Source of the DNA: Aliigemmobacter aestuarii
GTDB lineage: Bacteria; Pseudomonadota; Alphaproteobacteria; Rhodobacterales; Rhodobacteraceae
Direction: 5' to 3'
Assembly (NCBI RefSeq): GCF_004799285.1
Contig: NZ_SSND01000001.1
Location: forward strand, 558,001-622,000
Length of the DNA stretch: 64,000 bases
Shown here: one piece after another, positions 8,938 through 17,233 of the stretch
Numbering within the stretch: position 1 is the stretch's first letter
Layout of the letters: each line of letters opens with the position of its first letter
Notes under the pieces: model-generated
What the model saw: only the letters and a program-made list of their open reading frames with translations
Databases searched by the model: none
What the model was told of the DNA's origin: nothing
Position numbers and translations under genes: made by a program

Positions 8938-9464
8938 AACGGTTCCTGTCACGCCTCTTCGCACGCTTCCGCAACGAGGACGGATCCTCCACCGTCGAAT
9001 TCGTGCTGATCTTCCCGGTGATCTTCGGGATCTTCATGTCCGGCTACGAGGCCAGCATGTATGTCACGCGCTATGTCCTGCTGGACCGCGCGCTGGACAT
9101 CACCATGCGCGAACTGCGCCTTGGCCGCCTTCCCGGTGCCACGCATGACACGCTGAAGGACGAAATCTGCGACCGGACGATCCTGATCCGCGATTGCCGC
9201 CAGAACCTGAAACTGGCGCTGCAACCGGTCGATACGGGCACGTTCACGTTGCCCAACACACCGACACAATGCGTCGACCGCACCCAGGCAATCCAGCCTG
9301 TGACCAACGTCAATCCCGGCGCGGGCGACCAGATCATGCTCGTGCGGGCCTGCGTCATCATCTACGGGGTCTTTCCCGGCAGTGCCGTCGGCACGCGGAT
9401 GCCGAAGGAACCGGGTGGCGGCTACATCATGACCGCGAAATCGGTCTTCGTGAACGAGCCGTAA
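8934..9464 (+). CDS. TadE-like pilus assembly protein
   Basis: The 176-residue protein reads FARFRNEDGSSTVEFVLIFPVIFGIFMSGYEASMYVTRYVLLDRALDITMRELRLG at its N terminus. This is the TadE pattern of E-x-G-x-x-x-V-E-F, one membrane helix and an amphipathic helix. The periplasmic part has three or four cysteines that could pair. Its ATG overlaps the TGA of the upstream vWA gene by four bases (ATGA), which indicates translational coupling. It is probably a minor pseudopilin that works with its two operon partners in the cell envelope. Confidence 0.8.
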   Translation: MKRFLSRLFARFRNEDGSSTVEFVLIFPVIFGIFMSGYEASMYVTRYVLLDRALDITMRELRLGRLPGATHDTLKDEICDRTILIRDCRQNLKLALQPVDTGTFTLPNTPTQCVDRTQAIQPVTNVNPGAGDQIMLVRACVIIYGVFPGSAVGTRMPKEPGGGYIMTAKSVFVNEP

Positions 9465-9483
9465 GGGTAAGGGGTAGGAAACC

Positions 9484-10092
9484 ATGGTCTTTCATCGTTT
9501 CAAGGAACGGCTCCGCAGCTTCCGCGACGACGAACGCGGCTCGATGCTGGTCGAGGGTGTGCTGGCCCTGCCGATGATGTTCTGGGTGCTGATCACCTTT
9601 TACGTCTTCTGGGACGCCTACCGCAGCATCAACGTCGTGCAGAAGGCGACCTATTCGATCGCCGACGTGATCTCGCGCCGCCGCGCCGCCGTGGACGATC
9701 CCTATCTGAACGGCATGAACACGGTCATGGATTACCTGCTGGATCCGGGCCAGTCCGCCGAGATGCGGTTCTCCAGCATCACCTGGAACGGGATCGACGA
9801 CCGCTATGAGGTGGAATGGTCCTATTCGCCGGGCGGCAAGATGGCGGAACTGCGCACCGCCGACGCGGCCAACCTGACGTCGCAACTGCCGATCATGGCC
9901 GATGGCGACACGATCGTGGTGGTGGAATCGCGGGTGGATTTCGCCCCGGCCTTCAACCTGGGCGTTCTGGGCGACCGGACGATCGAACAGTTCATCGTGA
10001 CGCGCCCGCGCCTTGTGGCCCGCGTCTGCCATGCTGACGTGCCCTGCGGGATCCTGAACGGCGGCACCGCCAGCGGCGGCAGCGGCACCTGA
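9484..10092 (+). CDS. TadE/TadG-like envelope protein
   Basis: A 202-residue protein with the same architecture as the preceding gene product: RDDERGSMLVEGVLALPMMFWVLITFYVFWDAYRSINVVQKATYSIADVISRR gives the acidic-Gly-x-x-x-x-E motif, a membrane helix and an amphipathic helix, followed by a periplasmic domain that ends in a Gly/Ser-rich tail. Two cysteines near the C terminus (R-V-C-H-A-D-V-P-C-G) could form a disulfide. It closes the three-gene operon and is followed by a clear hairpin. Role in pilus or surface-structure assembly is inferred from family resemblance only. Confidence 0.75.
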   Translation: MVFHRFKERLRSFRDDERGSMLVEGVLALPMMFWVLITFYVFWDAYRSINVVQKATYSIADVISRRRAAVDDPYLNGMNTVMDYLLDPGQSAEMRFSSITWNGIDDRYEVEWSYSPGGKMAELRTADAANLTSQLPIMADGDTIVVVESRVDFAPAFNLGVLGDRTIEQFIVTRPRLVARVCHADVPCGILNGGTASGGSGT

Positions 10093-10137
10093 AACGGCCG
10101 CGACGTCGGGGACGCTTTCAGGCACGCTTTGAAGAAC

Positions 10138-10161
10138 AACGGCGGGCATCGGCCCGCCGTT
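10138..10161. terminator. Bidirectional 10-bp hairpin
   Basis: AACGGCGGGC (10138-10147) and GCCCGCCGTT (10152-10161) pair perfectly around ATCG. It lies between convergent genes, 46 bases after the TadE/G-like stop and 39 bases after the stop of the minus-strand gene at 10200, so it can serve both. Confidence 0.65.
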
Positions 10162-10199
10162 CCGCATTCCGGGTCGGCTTGCGCCACAGCGACGCGCGG

Positions 10200-10733
10200 T
10201 CAGCCCGGCAGGCGCCCTTGAGGCACCCTGCCCTCGGTCCGGTCGCGGATCATCATGTCGATCGTTTCGGCCATGAAACGGCCCTCGACCCGTGGCGTGA
10301 CCCCGCCCACACCCAGCGACCGCCCGACCCGCCACCAGAGCCCCGGCCGCCAGCGCCGCCCCGGCGCCGTGGCAAGGCGCAGGACGAAGCCCTGCGACGG
10401 CTTGAAGGCAAAGGTTCCCCGGCCGATCGCCTCGATCTCGGCCACCAGTGCCAGCCGTTCGCCCGCGGTGTCGCGCAATTCACGCGCGGTCAGGACCAGC
10501 CCGTTGCGCGTCGCCTGCCACATGGCGGCCGCCAGCGCCAGCGCCGCCGCCGCCATCGCCAGCATGAACAGCCGCAACGGGAACGAGGCCGGCGGATGCC
10601 AGAGCGCGATCCACATCACCAGAACGCCAAGCGCGGCAAGGATGACCACGCCGATCACCCGCCGGGGCTGCGACGGGTAAAGTCGCGCCAGCACGGCATC
10701 TGAGGCGTCTTCGGTTTCGGGCGTGTCGGTCAT
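10200..10733 (-). CDS. Hypothetical membrane protein with two helices
   Basis: I do not recognise this 177-residue protein. It has a short acidic N terminus, then two adjacent membrane helices (VIGVVILAALGVLVMWIALW at about residues 26-45 and LFMLAMAAAALALAAAMW at about 55-72), and a soluble C-terminal domain rich in arginine and tryptophan. Helix pair plus a basic tail suggests an inner-membrane protein with a cytoplasmic domain. GGAG lies seven bases before the ATG. It is divergent from the pirin gene and convergent with the Tad operon, so it is probably a single-gene unit. Confidence 0.65.
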   Translation of the reverse strand: MTDTPETEDASDAVLARLYPSQPRRVIGVVILAALGVLVMWIALWHPPASFPLRLFMLAMAAAALALAAAMWQATRNGLVLTARELRDTAGERLALVAEIEAIGRGTFAFKPSQGFVLRLATAPGRRWRPGLWWRVGRSLGVGGVTPRVEGRFMAETIDMMIRDRTEGRVPQGRLPG

Positions 10734-10864
10734 GTCGGAACTCCGCTTGGGTCACTTCCTTTAGCGCGGCTGTGCCCGGCTGCACAATCACGGTGCGCGT
10801 GATCGGCGTTGCCTTGCACGGCGCGGCCACCTACCTGTGGTGCACCGTGAACAGGAGAGCCGCA

Positions 10865-11788
10865 ATGTCGATCAGCCCGACCACCCGTCCCGTCGTCGAA
10901 GAAAGTCGCGCGCGTCCCACGATGGAAGGCGCGGGCGTCTTCCTGCACCGCGCCTTCGGCTTCGATTCTCCCGAAAAGATGGACCCGTTCCTTCTGTTCG
11001 ACGATTTTCGCAACGAGAACCCCGCCGATTTCCTGCGCGGTTTCCCCTGGCATCCGCACCGCGGGATCGAGACGATCACCTATGTGCTGGCGGGGACAGT
11101 GGACCACGGTGACAGCTTGGGCAACCGCGGCACGCTTGGTGCGGGCGACGTGCAATGGATGACCGCCGGGTCGGGCATCCTGCATCAGGAAATGCCCAAG
11201 GGCAACGCGAAGGGCCAGATGCATGGCTTCCAGCTTTGGGCGAACCTTCCCGGCCACCTGAAGATGACGGCGCCCCGCTATCAGGACGTGAAATCCGCCG
11301 ATATCCCCGAGATCATCGACGATGACGGCACCGTGCTGCGGGTGATCGTGGGCAACTACTGGGGCAAGACCGGCCCGGTGGACGGGATCGCGGCCGATCC
11401 GCTTTACCTCGACATCTCGGTGCCGCCGGGCAAGCGGAAGTCGTTCAAGATCGACACCTATCGCCGCGCCTTCGCCTATGTCTTTGCCGGGGCAGGAAAT
11501 TTCCGCGATGCAAGCCGCCCAGAGGGCGTGCTTCTGGAAAAGGAAGTGATGGGCGAAGAGGTGAACATCCGCGACCTGTCGGGCAACCGGACGCTGATCC
11601 GTTTCGGCACCGGGGATGACGTGACCGTGCAGGCCGGCCCCGAGGGCGTGCGTTTCCTGCTGATTTCGGGCGCCCCGATCGAAGAGCCGATCGCCTGGCA
11701 CGGGCCGATCGTGATGAACACGCGCGACGAACTGATGCAGGCGATGGCCGAACTGCGGAACGGCACCTTCATCAAGCCCGCGCACTGA
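10865..11788 (+). CDS. Pirin family protein
   Basis: A 307-residue bicupin of the pirin family. The first cupin has FPWHPHRGIET (His63, His65) and GSGILHQEMP (His107, Glu109), the set of metal ligands that holds iron in pirins; the pirin C-terminal domain follows from about residue 180. Bacterial pirins have been reported to have quercetin 2,3-dioxygenase activity or to bind enzymes such as pyruvate dehydrogenase; the role here is open. The ATG at 10865 is preceded by AGGAG about eight bases upstream. The upstream in-frame extension to 10772 overlaps the probable promoter and lacks pirin similarity. The gene appears monocistronic and is followed by a strong hairpin. Confidence 0.9.
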   Translation: MSISPTTRPVVEESRARPTMEGAGVFLHRAFGFDSPEKMDPFLLFDDFRNENPADFLRGFPWHPHRGIETITYVLAGTVDHGDSLGNRGTLGAGDVQWMTAGSGILHQEMPKGNAKGQMHGFQLWANLPGHLKMTAPRYQDVKSADIPEIIDDDGTVLRVIVGNYWGKTGPVDGIAADPLYLDISVPPGKRKSFKIDTYRRAFAYVFAGAGNFRDASRPEGVLLEKEVMGEEVNIRDLSGNRTLIRFGTGDDVTVQAGPEGVRFLLISGAPIEEPIAWHGPIVMNTRDELMQAMAELRNGTFIKPAH

Positions 11789-11801
11789 CCGGATGGGACG
11801 A

Positions 11802-11821
11802 AGGGGGGCTGATGCCCCCCT
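11802..11821. terminator. Bidirectional G-rich hairpin
   Basis: AGGGGGGC (11802-11809) pairs with GCCCCCCT (11814-11821) around TGAT. It lies 13 bases after the pirin stop and 49 bases beyond the stop of the convergent tetR-type gene, so it probably ends transcription in both directions. Confidence 0.6.
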
Positions 11822-11870
11822 CTGGCCTGCCGACCATGCCCCCCGAGGATGGTTCCGACGGACGGAAGGA

Positions 11871-12461
11871 TCAGACGCGGCGCACGGCGTTCAGCGCCAT
11901 GTCGGCATAGATCGATTCGACCTCGGCGCGCGACAGGCGGCCGCCTTCGCGATACCAGTTGGTGACGCCGGTCAGCATGGCGATGAGGGCAAGCGTGGCA
12001 AGCTTCGTGTCGGGGACCGCGAATTGCCCGGCGTCGCGCCCGTCGCGCAGGATCGATTCAAGCGCATCCTCATAGCGGCGGCGCAGCGCCTCGACGGCGG
12101 CGAAGTTCGCGGGTTCCAGGTTTCGCAGTTCCATGTAGGCGATGAAAACCGCGTCTGGCCGGTCGATGTGATGGCGGATGTGGAAGCGCGCGAACTGGTC
12201 CAGCCGCGCGGCGGGGTCTGACAGCGCCGGCAGGCTGGCATGGGCGGCCAGCAGATCCTTCATGTGGGTCACCATCAGATCGGCCAGAAGCGACTGCTTG
12301 TCAGGGGTGTAGAGGTAAAGCGCCCCCGCCTGCACGCCCACCTCGGCCGCGATCTGGCGCATAGAGACGGCGGCGTAACCCTGTCGCGCGAACAGCCGGA
12401 GCGCCGCCGCGCGGATGCGGGGGCCGGTGATTTCGGAATGGGAGCCGGTCTTGCGTGCCAT
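11871..12461 (-). CDS. TetR family transcriptional regulator
   Basis: A 196-residue TetR-type repressor. The helix-turn-helix is at about residues 13-60: IRAAALRLFARQGYAAVSMRQIAAEVGVQAGALYLYTPDKQSLLADLM, the canonical N-terminal DNA-binding domain. The remaining alpha-helical part is the ligand and dimer domain, with a TetR_C-like pattern (RREGGRLSRAEVESIY). A perfect palindrome 15 bases upstream of its start is the likely operator, so autoregulation is expected. The divergent neighbour is the small lipoprotein gene at 12592, which may be co-controlled. The effector is unknown. Confidence 0.88.
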   Translation of the reverse strand: MARKTGSHSEITGPRIRAAALRLFARQGYAAVSMRQIAAEVGVQAGALYLYTPDKQSLLADLMVTHMKDLLAAHASLPALSDPAARLDQFARFHIRHHIDRPDAVFIAYMELRNLEPANFAAVEALRRRYEDALESILRDGRDAGQFAVPDTKLATLALIAMLTGVTNWYREGGRLSRAEVESIYADMALNAVRRV

Positions 12462-12475
12462 GCGTGCATGGTATC

Positions 12476-12489
12476 TGAACGCGCGTTCA
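12476..12489. promoter_or_regulatory. Palindromic operator candidate for the TetR regulator
   Basis: TGAACGCGCGTTCA is a perfect 14-bp palindrome between the TetR gene start (12461, minus) and the lipoprotein gene (12592, plus). Its size and position fit a TetR dimer site controlling its own gene. Confidence 0.6.
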
Positions 12490-12591
12490 TTTCAACCGTT
12501 CCCTCGCGCCGGTCCACGGCGGCTTGCCCCCTGCCGCGCGAAGCCTGTAGGATCGGGGCGACGATCTGTCCCTGATCCTGCCGGAAAGCCC

Positions 12592-12873
12592 ATGCTGCCC
12601 CGCCTGTTGCCGATTTTCCTGATTCTGGCGGCCTGTGCCGAGACGCCGCGCCTTGACCGTTCGGGCAGCCTGCCGCCCGGTCCCCCGCCCGCGATCCTGC
12701 CGCTGGATGAACTGGTGGCGCAGGCGGCGGTTCCCGGCCTGTCCGACACGGTTGCGCCCTCGGTGGCCGCAAGGGCCGCGCGGCTGCGCGCCAAGGCCGC
12801 GGCGATGCGCGGCCCGGTTCATGATCCGGCCACGCGCGAACGCCTGTCCGCCGCCATTGCAGGGCGGCCCTGA
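12592..12873 (+). CDS. Small lipoprotein of unknown function
   Basis: The 93-residue product has a short signal peptide with a lipobox (MLPRLLPIFLILAAC, Cys15), so it should be lipidated and envelope-anchored. The mature part is a proline-rich linker (about residues 25-38) and an Ala/Arg-rich helical tail. I recognise no domain. The ATG at 12592 was chosen because the lipoprotein signal starts exactly there. It precedes hom by 40 bases and could be cotranscribed with it. Confidence 0.65.
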   Translation: MLPRLLPIFLILAACAETPRLDRSGSLPPGPPPAILPLDELVAQAAVPGLSDTVAPSVAARAARLRAKAAAMRGPVHDPATRERLSAAIAGRP

Positions 12874-12913
12874 ACGGGCTAACAGAACGCCAGAGAGCAG
12901 CGGAGACCCCCAG

Positions 12914-14221
12914 ATGACGACCTCGGAAATTGCGCCCCTGCGCCTTGGCATTGCTGGCCTTGGCACGGTCGGGATCGGCGTGGTCAAGATCGTGCAACGC
13001 CATGCAGACCTGATCGCGGCACGCAGCGGGCGACCGATCGTCATCACCGCCGTCTCGGCGCGCGACCGGTCTAAGAATCGCGATGCCGACCTGTCGGCCT
13101 ATGCCTGGGAAGACGACCCCGTGGCGTTGGCCCAGCGCGGGGATGTCGACGTCTTCGTCGAGGTGATGGGCGGCCATGACGGCCCGGCCAAGGCCGCGAC
13201 CGAGGCGGCGATCGCCGCGGGCAAGGATGTTGTCACCGCGAACAAGGCGCTTCTGGCCCATCACGGACAGGCCCTGGCCGAGGCCGCCGAGGCCCACGGC
13301 CGCGTGATCCGGTTCGAGGCCGCCGTCGCGGGCGGCATCCCGGTGATCAAGGCGCTGACCGAAGGGCTCGCGGGCAACCGCATCAGCCGGGTCATGGGCG
13401 TGATGAACGGCACCTGCAACTACATCCTGACGCGGATGCAGGCGGCGGGCCTGCCGTATGAGACGGTGTTCGAGGAGGCCCGGCAACTGGGCTATCTGGA
13501 GGCCGACCCGAACCTTGACGTGGGCGGCATCGACGCGGGCCACAAGCTTTCGCTGCTGGCCGCCATCGCCTTCGGCACGCGCGTGAGCTTTGACAAGGTG
13601 GAACTGGAAGGCATCGGCAACGTCTCGATCGAGGACATCAACCTGGCCGATGACATGGGCTATCACATCAAGCTTCTGGGGGTGGCGCAGATGTCGGGCC
13701 GCGGCCTGGAACAGCGGATGACGCCCTGCCTCGTGCCCGCCGAAAGCCCGCTGGGCCAGTTGCAGGGCGGCACGAACATGGTCGTGCTGGAAGGCGACAG
13801 CGTGGGCCAGATCGTGCTGCGCGGCCCCGGCGCGGGCGAAGGCCCCACCGCCAGCGCGGTAATGGGCGATGCGATCGACCTTGCCCGAGGCTGTCGCGTG
13901 CCGACCTTCGGCATCCCGGCCGCGCAACTGGCGCAGCCCGTGGCTGCGCGTGCGGCGACGCCCGCGCCCTATTACCTGCGGGTCACGCTGCTGGACAAGC
14001 CCGGCGCCTTGGCCAAGATTGCCACCTGTCTGGGCGAGGCGGGCATCTCGATCGACCAGATGCGCCAGATCAACCAGCCCGGCGAAGAAGACGACGACGC
14101 CATCGTCCTTCTGGTGACGCACAAGGCCTCGCCCGCCGATGTGGCAGACGCGATGGCGCGTTTCGCGGGCACGGGCGTGATGGTCGGAACCCCGGTCGCG
14201 ATCCGCATCGAAGAGGTCTGA
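12914..14221 (+). CDS. hom: Homoserine dehydrogenase
   Basis: Reduces aspartate-4-semialdehyde to homoserine with NAD(P)H, the branch step toward threonine and methionine. The 435-residue protein has the nucleotide-binding motif LGIAGLGTVGIGV (residues 11-23), then VVTANKALLAHHG and the catalytic-domain signature VMGVMNGTCNYILTRM followed by EARQLGYLEADPNLDVGGIDAGHKL with the catalytic Lys. A C-terminal ACT domain (YYLRVTLLDKPGALAKIATCLGEAGISIDQM, about residues 355-385 onward) indicates feedback control, normally by threonine. Length and layout match monofunctional homoserine dehydrogenases. It is followed by a hairpin and then glpX. Confidence 0.95.
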   Translation: MTTSEIAPLRLGIAGLGTVGIGVVKIVQRHADLIAARSGRPIVITAVSARDRSKNRDADLSAYAWEDDPVALAQRGDVDVFVEVMGGHDGPAKAATEAAIAAGKDVVTANKALLAHHGQALAEAAEAHGRVIRFEAAVAGGIPVIKALTEGLAGNRISRVMGVMNGTCNYILTRMQAAGLPYETVFEEARQLGYLEADPNLDVGGIDAGHKLSLLAAIAFGTRVSFDKVELEGIGNVSIEDINLADDMGYHIKLLGVAQMSGRGLEQRMTPCLVPAESPLGQLQGGTNMVVLEGDSVGQIVLRGPGAGEGPTASAVMGDAIDLARGCRVPTFGIPAAQLAQPVAARAATPAPYYLRVTLLDKPGALAKIATCLGEAGISIDQMRQINQPGEEDDDAIVLLVTHKASPADVADAMARFAGTGVMVGTPVAIRIEEV

Positions 14222-14239
14222 CCGTTAGCGTCACCGTCC

Positions 14240-14276
14240 TTGCCCCCTCCCCCGCCATCGCGCTAGGGAGGGGCAA
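14240..14276 (+). terminator. Hairpin between hom and glpX
   Basis: TTGCCCCCTCCC (14240-14251) can pair with GGGAGGGGCAA (14266-14276) with one bulged C and a 14-base loop. It may attenuate read-through from hom into glpX; no U-run follows. Confidence 0.4.
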
Positions 14277-14298
14277 CAACCGAACAGAGGGACGGAAC

Positions 14299-15264
14299 AT
14301 GGCCGACGCGAGGGAATTTCAGGATCGTATGCTCAGCCTCGGGCTGGCCCGGGTGTCCGAGGCGGCCGCCTTGGCCAGCGCGCGCCTTGTCGGACGGGGC
14401 GACGAGAAGGCCGCAGACCAGGCCGCCGTCAACGCGATGCGCGACCAGCTGAACCTGCTGGACATCGCGGGCGTCGTGGTCATCGGCGAGGGCGAACGCG
14501 ACGAGGCACCGATGCTTTACATCGGGGAACAGGTCGGCACCGGGCACGGGCCTGCGGTGGACATCGCGCTTGACCCGCTGGAAGGCACGACCCTGACCGC
14601 CAAGGACATGCCGAACGCCCTGACGGTGATCGCCATGGCCCCGCGCGGCACGATGCTGCACGCGCCCGACGTCTACATGGAAAAGCTGGCGATCGGGCCG
14701 GGCTATGCCGCCGATACCGTCACGCTGGACATGCCCCCCGCCGAGCGGGTCCGCGCGCTGGCCCGTGCCAAGGGCTGCGCCCCTGCCGACATCACCGTCT
14801 GCATCCTCGAACGCCCCCGGCACGAGGCGCTGATCCGCGAGGTCCGGTCCACCGGGGCGGCGATCCGGCTGATCACCGATGGCGATGTGGCCGGCGTGAT
14901 CCATTGCGCGGAATCCGAGATCACCGGTATCGACATGTACATGGGATCGGGCGGCGCGCCTGAAGGGGTGCTGGCGGCAGCGGCGCTGAAATGCATGGGC
15001 GGGCAGATCTATGGCCAGCTTCTGTTCCGCAACGATGACGAACGCGGCCGCGCCGCCAAGGCAGGGATCACCGACCTGGCCCGCATCTACACGCGGGACG
15101 AGATGGTGACCGCGGATGTTATCTTCGCCGCGACCGGGGTGACGAACGGCTCCATCCTGTCGGGGATCAAGCGCGAACCGGGCTGGGTGACGACGGAAAC
15201 GCTGCTGATGCGGTCGAAGACCGGATCGGTCCGCCGGATGAGCTATCGCAGCCCGGTGAAGTGA
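14299..15264 (+). CDS. glpX: Class II fructose-1,6-bisphosphatase
   Basis: Hydrolyses fructose 1,6-bisphosphate to fructose 6-phosphate in gluconeogenesis and, in autotrophs, the Calvin cycle. The 321-residue length and motifs are those of GlpX: VVVIGEGERDEAPMLYIGE at about residues 59-77 and VDIALDPLEGTTLTA at 87-101 give the metal-binding Asp and Glu residues (Asp92, Glu95), and RLITDGDVAGVI and GSGGAPEGVLAAAALKCMGGQ complete the phosphatase fold. GAGGGACGGAAC upstream of the ATG contains a purine-rich ribosome binding site. It lies 77 bases after hom and before recJ, a gene order I associate with this order of bacteria, though the three are not functionally linked. Confidence 0.95.
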   Translation: MADAREFQDRMLSLGLARVSEAAALASARLVGRGDEKAADQAAVNAMRDQLNLLDIAGVVVIGEGERDEAPMLYIGEQVGTGHGPAVDIALDPLEGTTLTAKDMPNALTVIAMAPRGTMLHAPDVYMEKLAIGPGYAADTVTLDMPPAERVRALARAKGCAPADITVCILERPRHEALIREVRSTGAAIRLITDGDVAGVIHCAESEITGIDMYMGSGGAPEGVLAAAALKCMGGQIYGQLLFRNDDERGRAAKAGITDLARIYTRDEMVTADVIFAATGVTNGSILSGIKREPGWVTTETLLMRSKTGSVRRMSYRSPVK

Positions 15265-15272
15265 GGGCGCAC

Positions 15273-15292
15273 AATTTCCTTCGAAGGAAATT
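15273..15292. terminator. TTCG palindrome I
   Basis: AATTTCCTTC at 15273-15282 is followed by its exact reverse complement, giving a 20-bp perfect palindrome centred on TTCGAA. As RNA it folds into a hairpin with a TTCG-type loop on either strand. It sits 8 bases after the glpX stop. Confidence 0.55.
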
Positions 15293-15318
15293 GCCCGGAG
15301 TTTTCGAAAACTCCGGGC
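15293..15318. terminator. TTCG palindrome II
   Basis: GCCCGGAGTTTTC (15293-15305) is followed immediately by its reverse complement, a 26-bp perfect palindrome again centred on TTCGAA. It abuts palindrome I with no spacer. The T-rich half-stem could act as a terminator tail for the first hairpin. Confidence 0.6.
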
Positions 15319-15426
15319 ACCCGCGGACCCGACGTGCTGCCGGGATGACCGGCCGGGCATGGGTATTTGGGTCAGGTTGAAATGGCAGGGCTTGCGCCCC
15401 TGCCCGCGCTTGGGCATCACCGTGCC

Positions 15427-17169
15427 ATGACAGACCGTGCGTTCCTGAATGTCGATGCCTCGCTCACCGGCCGCCGCTGGGTGGGGCCGCCCGCCGAGGA
15501 AGACCGGCTGGCAGAGGCGATGGCGCAGGAAACGCACCTGCCGCTGGCCTTGTGCCACACGCTGGTCAAACGCGGGGTGGCGCCGGACGAGGCGGCGGGC
15601 TTCCTTGCCCCGCAGCTGCGCGAGTTGCTGCCCGATCCGATGACGCTGCGCGACATGGGACCGGCGGCGGACCGTTTCCTGCGTGCGGTGAGGGACCGCC
15701 AGCGCATCGCCGTCTTTGCCGATTACGATGTGGATGGCGGGTCATCCGCCGCCCTGCTCATCACCTGGCTGCGTGCCATGGGGCGGCCGGCAACCCTGTA
15801 TATCCCGGATCGTATCGACGAGGGTTATGGCCCGAACGTGCCCGCGATGGCCGCGCTTGGCGCCGCGCATGACCTGATCCTCTGTGTCGATTGCGGCACG
15901 CTTTCGCATGAACCGGTGGCCGCGGCCGGTTGCGACGTGTTGATCCTCGACCATCACCTGGGCGGCGAGACGCTGCCCCCTGCGCTGGCGGTGGTGAACC
16001 CCAACCGGCAGGATGAAAGCGGTGATCTCGGCCACCTCTGCGCCGCCTCCGTCGTCTTCCTGATGCTGGTCGAGGCGAACCGGCGGCTGCGCGCCGAAGG
16101 GGTGCAGGGCCCCGACCTGATGGCGATGCTGGATCTAGTGGCGCTGGCGACGGTGGCCGATGTGGCCCCGCTTCTGGGGGTGAACCGGGCCTTTGTCCGC
16201 CAGGGGTTGCGGGTGATGGCGCGGCGCGAGCGGGCGGGGCTCAGGGCGCTGGCCGATGTGGCGCGGATGGATCAGGCGCCCACCCCCTATGCGCTCGGGT
16301 TCCTCCTGGGGCCGCGGGTGAATGCGGGCGGGCGCATCGGCCAGGCGGATCTGGGCGCGCGGCTTCTGGCCACCGAAGACCCGGCCGAAGCCGCGGCGCT
16401 GGCCGAACGGCTGGACATGCTCAACACCGAACGGCGCGAGATCGAGGCGCGCGTGCGGGCCGAGGCGATGGCCCAGGCCGAGGCGCGCGGGCTGGACGGC
16501 CCGCTGGTCTGGGCGGCTGGAGAAGGCTGGCATCCGGGCGTCGTGGGGATCGTCGCGGCCCGGCTGAAGGAGGCCACGAACCGCCCTGCCGTGGTGATCG
16601 GTCTTGACGGGGACGAGGGCAAGGGATCCGCGCGATCCGTTTCGGGGGTCGATCTGGGCGCGGCGGTGCACCGTGTCGCGGCCGAGGGGCTTTTGATCAA
16701 GGGCGGCGGGCACCGGATGGCGGCGGGCCTGACGGTCGCGCGTGACCGGCTCGAGCCGGCAATGGCGCGGCTTGGCGAGCTTCTGGCGCGGCAGGGCGCG
16801 GGCCAGGGCGGCCCGGCCGACCTCAAGCTTGACAGCCTGCTGATGCCCTCGGCCGCGACCCCCGAGCTTGTCGAACAGATCGAGGCCGCCGGCCCCTTCG
16901 GCGCCTCGGCCCCCGCCCCGCGCTTTGCCTTCGCCGCCCAGGCCGTCAGCGCGCGCCGGATCGGGGAAAACCACCTGCGCCTGTCCTTCGGCGACGGCAC
17001 CGGCCCGAAGGTCGAGGCGGTGGCCTTCGGCGCCTTCGACGGCCCGCTTGGACCGGCGCTGGAAAACGCGGGCCACCGGCGGTTTCACCTGGCCGGACGG
17101 CTGGAGCTGAACACCTGGGGCGGGCGCACGCGGGTGCAGCTTCGGCTTGAGGATGCGGCCGAGGCGTAG
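15427..17169 (+). CDS. recJ: Single-stranded-DNA-specific exonuclease RecJ
   Basis: RecJ degrades single-stranded DNA 5' to 3' in recombination and repair. The 580-residue protein has the DHH phosphoesterase motifs in order: FADYDVDG (residues 98-104), CVDCGT (Asp155), LDHH (174-177) and NPNRQD. The DHHA1 part has LGPRVNAGGRIGQADLGARLL and GEGWHPGVVGIVAARLKE and GGGHRMAAG, and a C-terminal OB-like domain follows (from about residue 470). The ATG at 15427 gives the family-typical N terminus (MTDRAFLNVDASLTGRRW); the ribosome binding site is weak. The gene precedes the first tRNA-Glu. Confidence 0.95.
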   Translation: MTDRAFLNVDASLTGRRWVGPPAEEDRLAEAMAQETHLPLALCHTLVKRGVAPDEAAGFLAPQLRELLPDPMTLRDMGPAADRFLRAVRDRQRIAVFADYDVDGGSSAALLITWLRAMGRPATLYIPDRIDEGYGPNVPAMAALGAAHDLILCVDCGTLSHEPVAAAGCDVLILDHHLGGETLPPALAVVNPNRQDESGDLGHLCAASVVFLMLVEANRRLRAEGVQGPDLMAMLDLVALATVADVAPLLGVNRAFVRQGLRVMARRERAGLRALADVARMDQAPTPYALGFLLGPRVNAGGRIGQADLGARLLATEDPAEAAALAERLDMLNTERREIEARVRAEAMAQAEARGLDGPLVWAAGEGWHPGVVGIVAARLKEATNRPAVVIGLDGDEGKGSARSVSGVDLGAAVHRVAAEGLLIKGGGHRMAAGLTVARDRLEPAMARLGELLARQGAGQGGPADLKLDSLLMPSAATPELVEQIEAAGPFGASAPAPRFAFAAQAVSARRIGENHLRLSFGDGTGPKVEAVAFGAFDGPLGPALENAGHRRFHLAGRLELNTWGGRTRVQLRLEDAAEA

Positions 17170-17186
17170 GGCACGCATTTTCCCTC

Positions 17187-17215
17187 TTGCGAGTCGCCGA
17201 ACCTGCCATTAGACA
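17187..17215 (+). promoter_or_regulatory. Promoter of the first tRNA-Glu
   Basis: TTGCGA, 17 bases, then TAGACA (17210-17215), 18 bases before the tRNA. The same elements at the same spacing precede the second tRNA-Glu copy, which supports them as -35 and -10 boxes of the vegetative sigma factor. Confidence 0.65.
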
Positions 17216-17233
17216 CCGCCGCACGCCAAGCGC

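Noticed and set aside
12275-14122. A 615-codon minus-strand frame opposite hom
   Set aside because: It runs through the hom and lipoprotein genes and the TetR start and has no family features.
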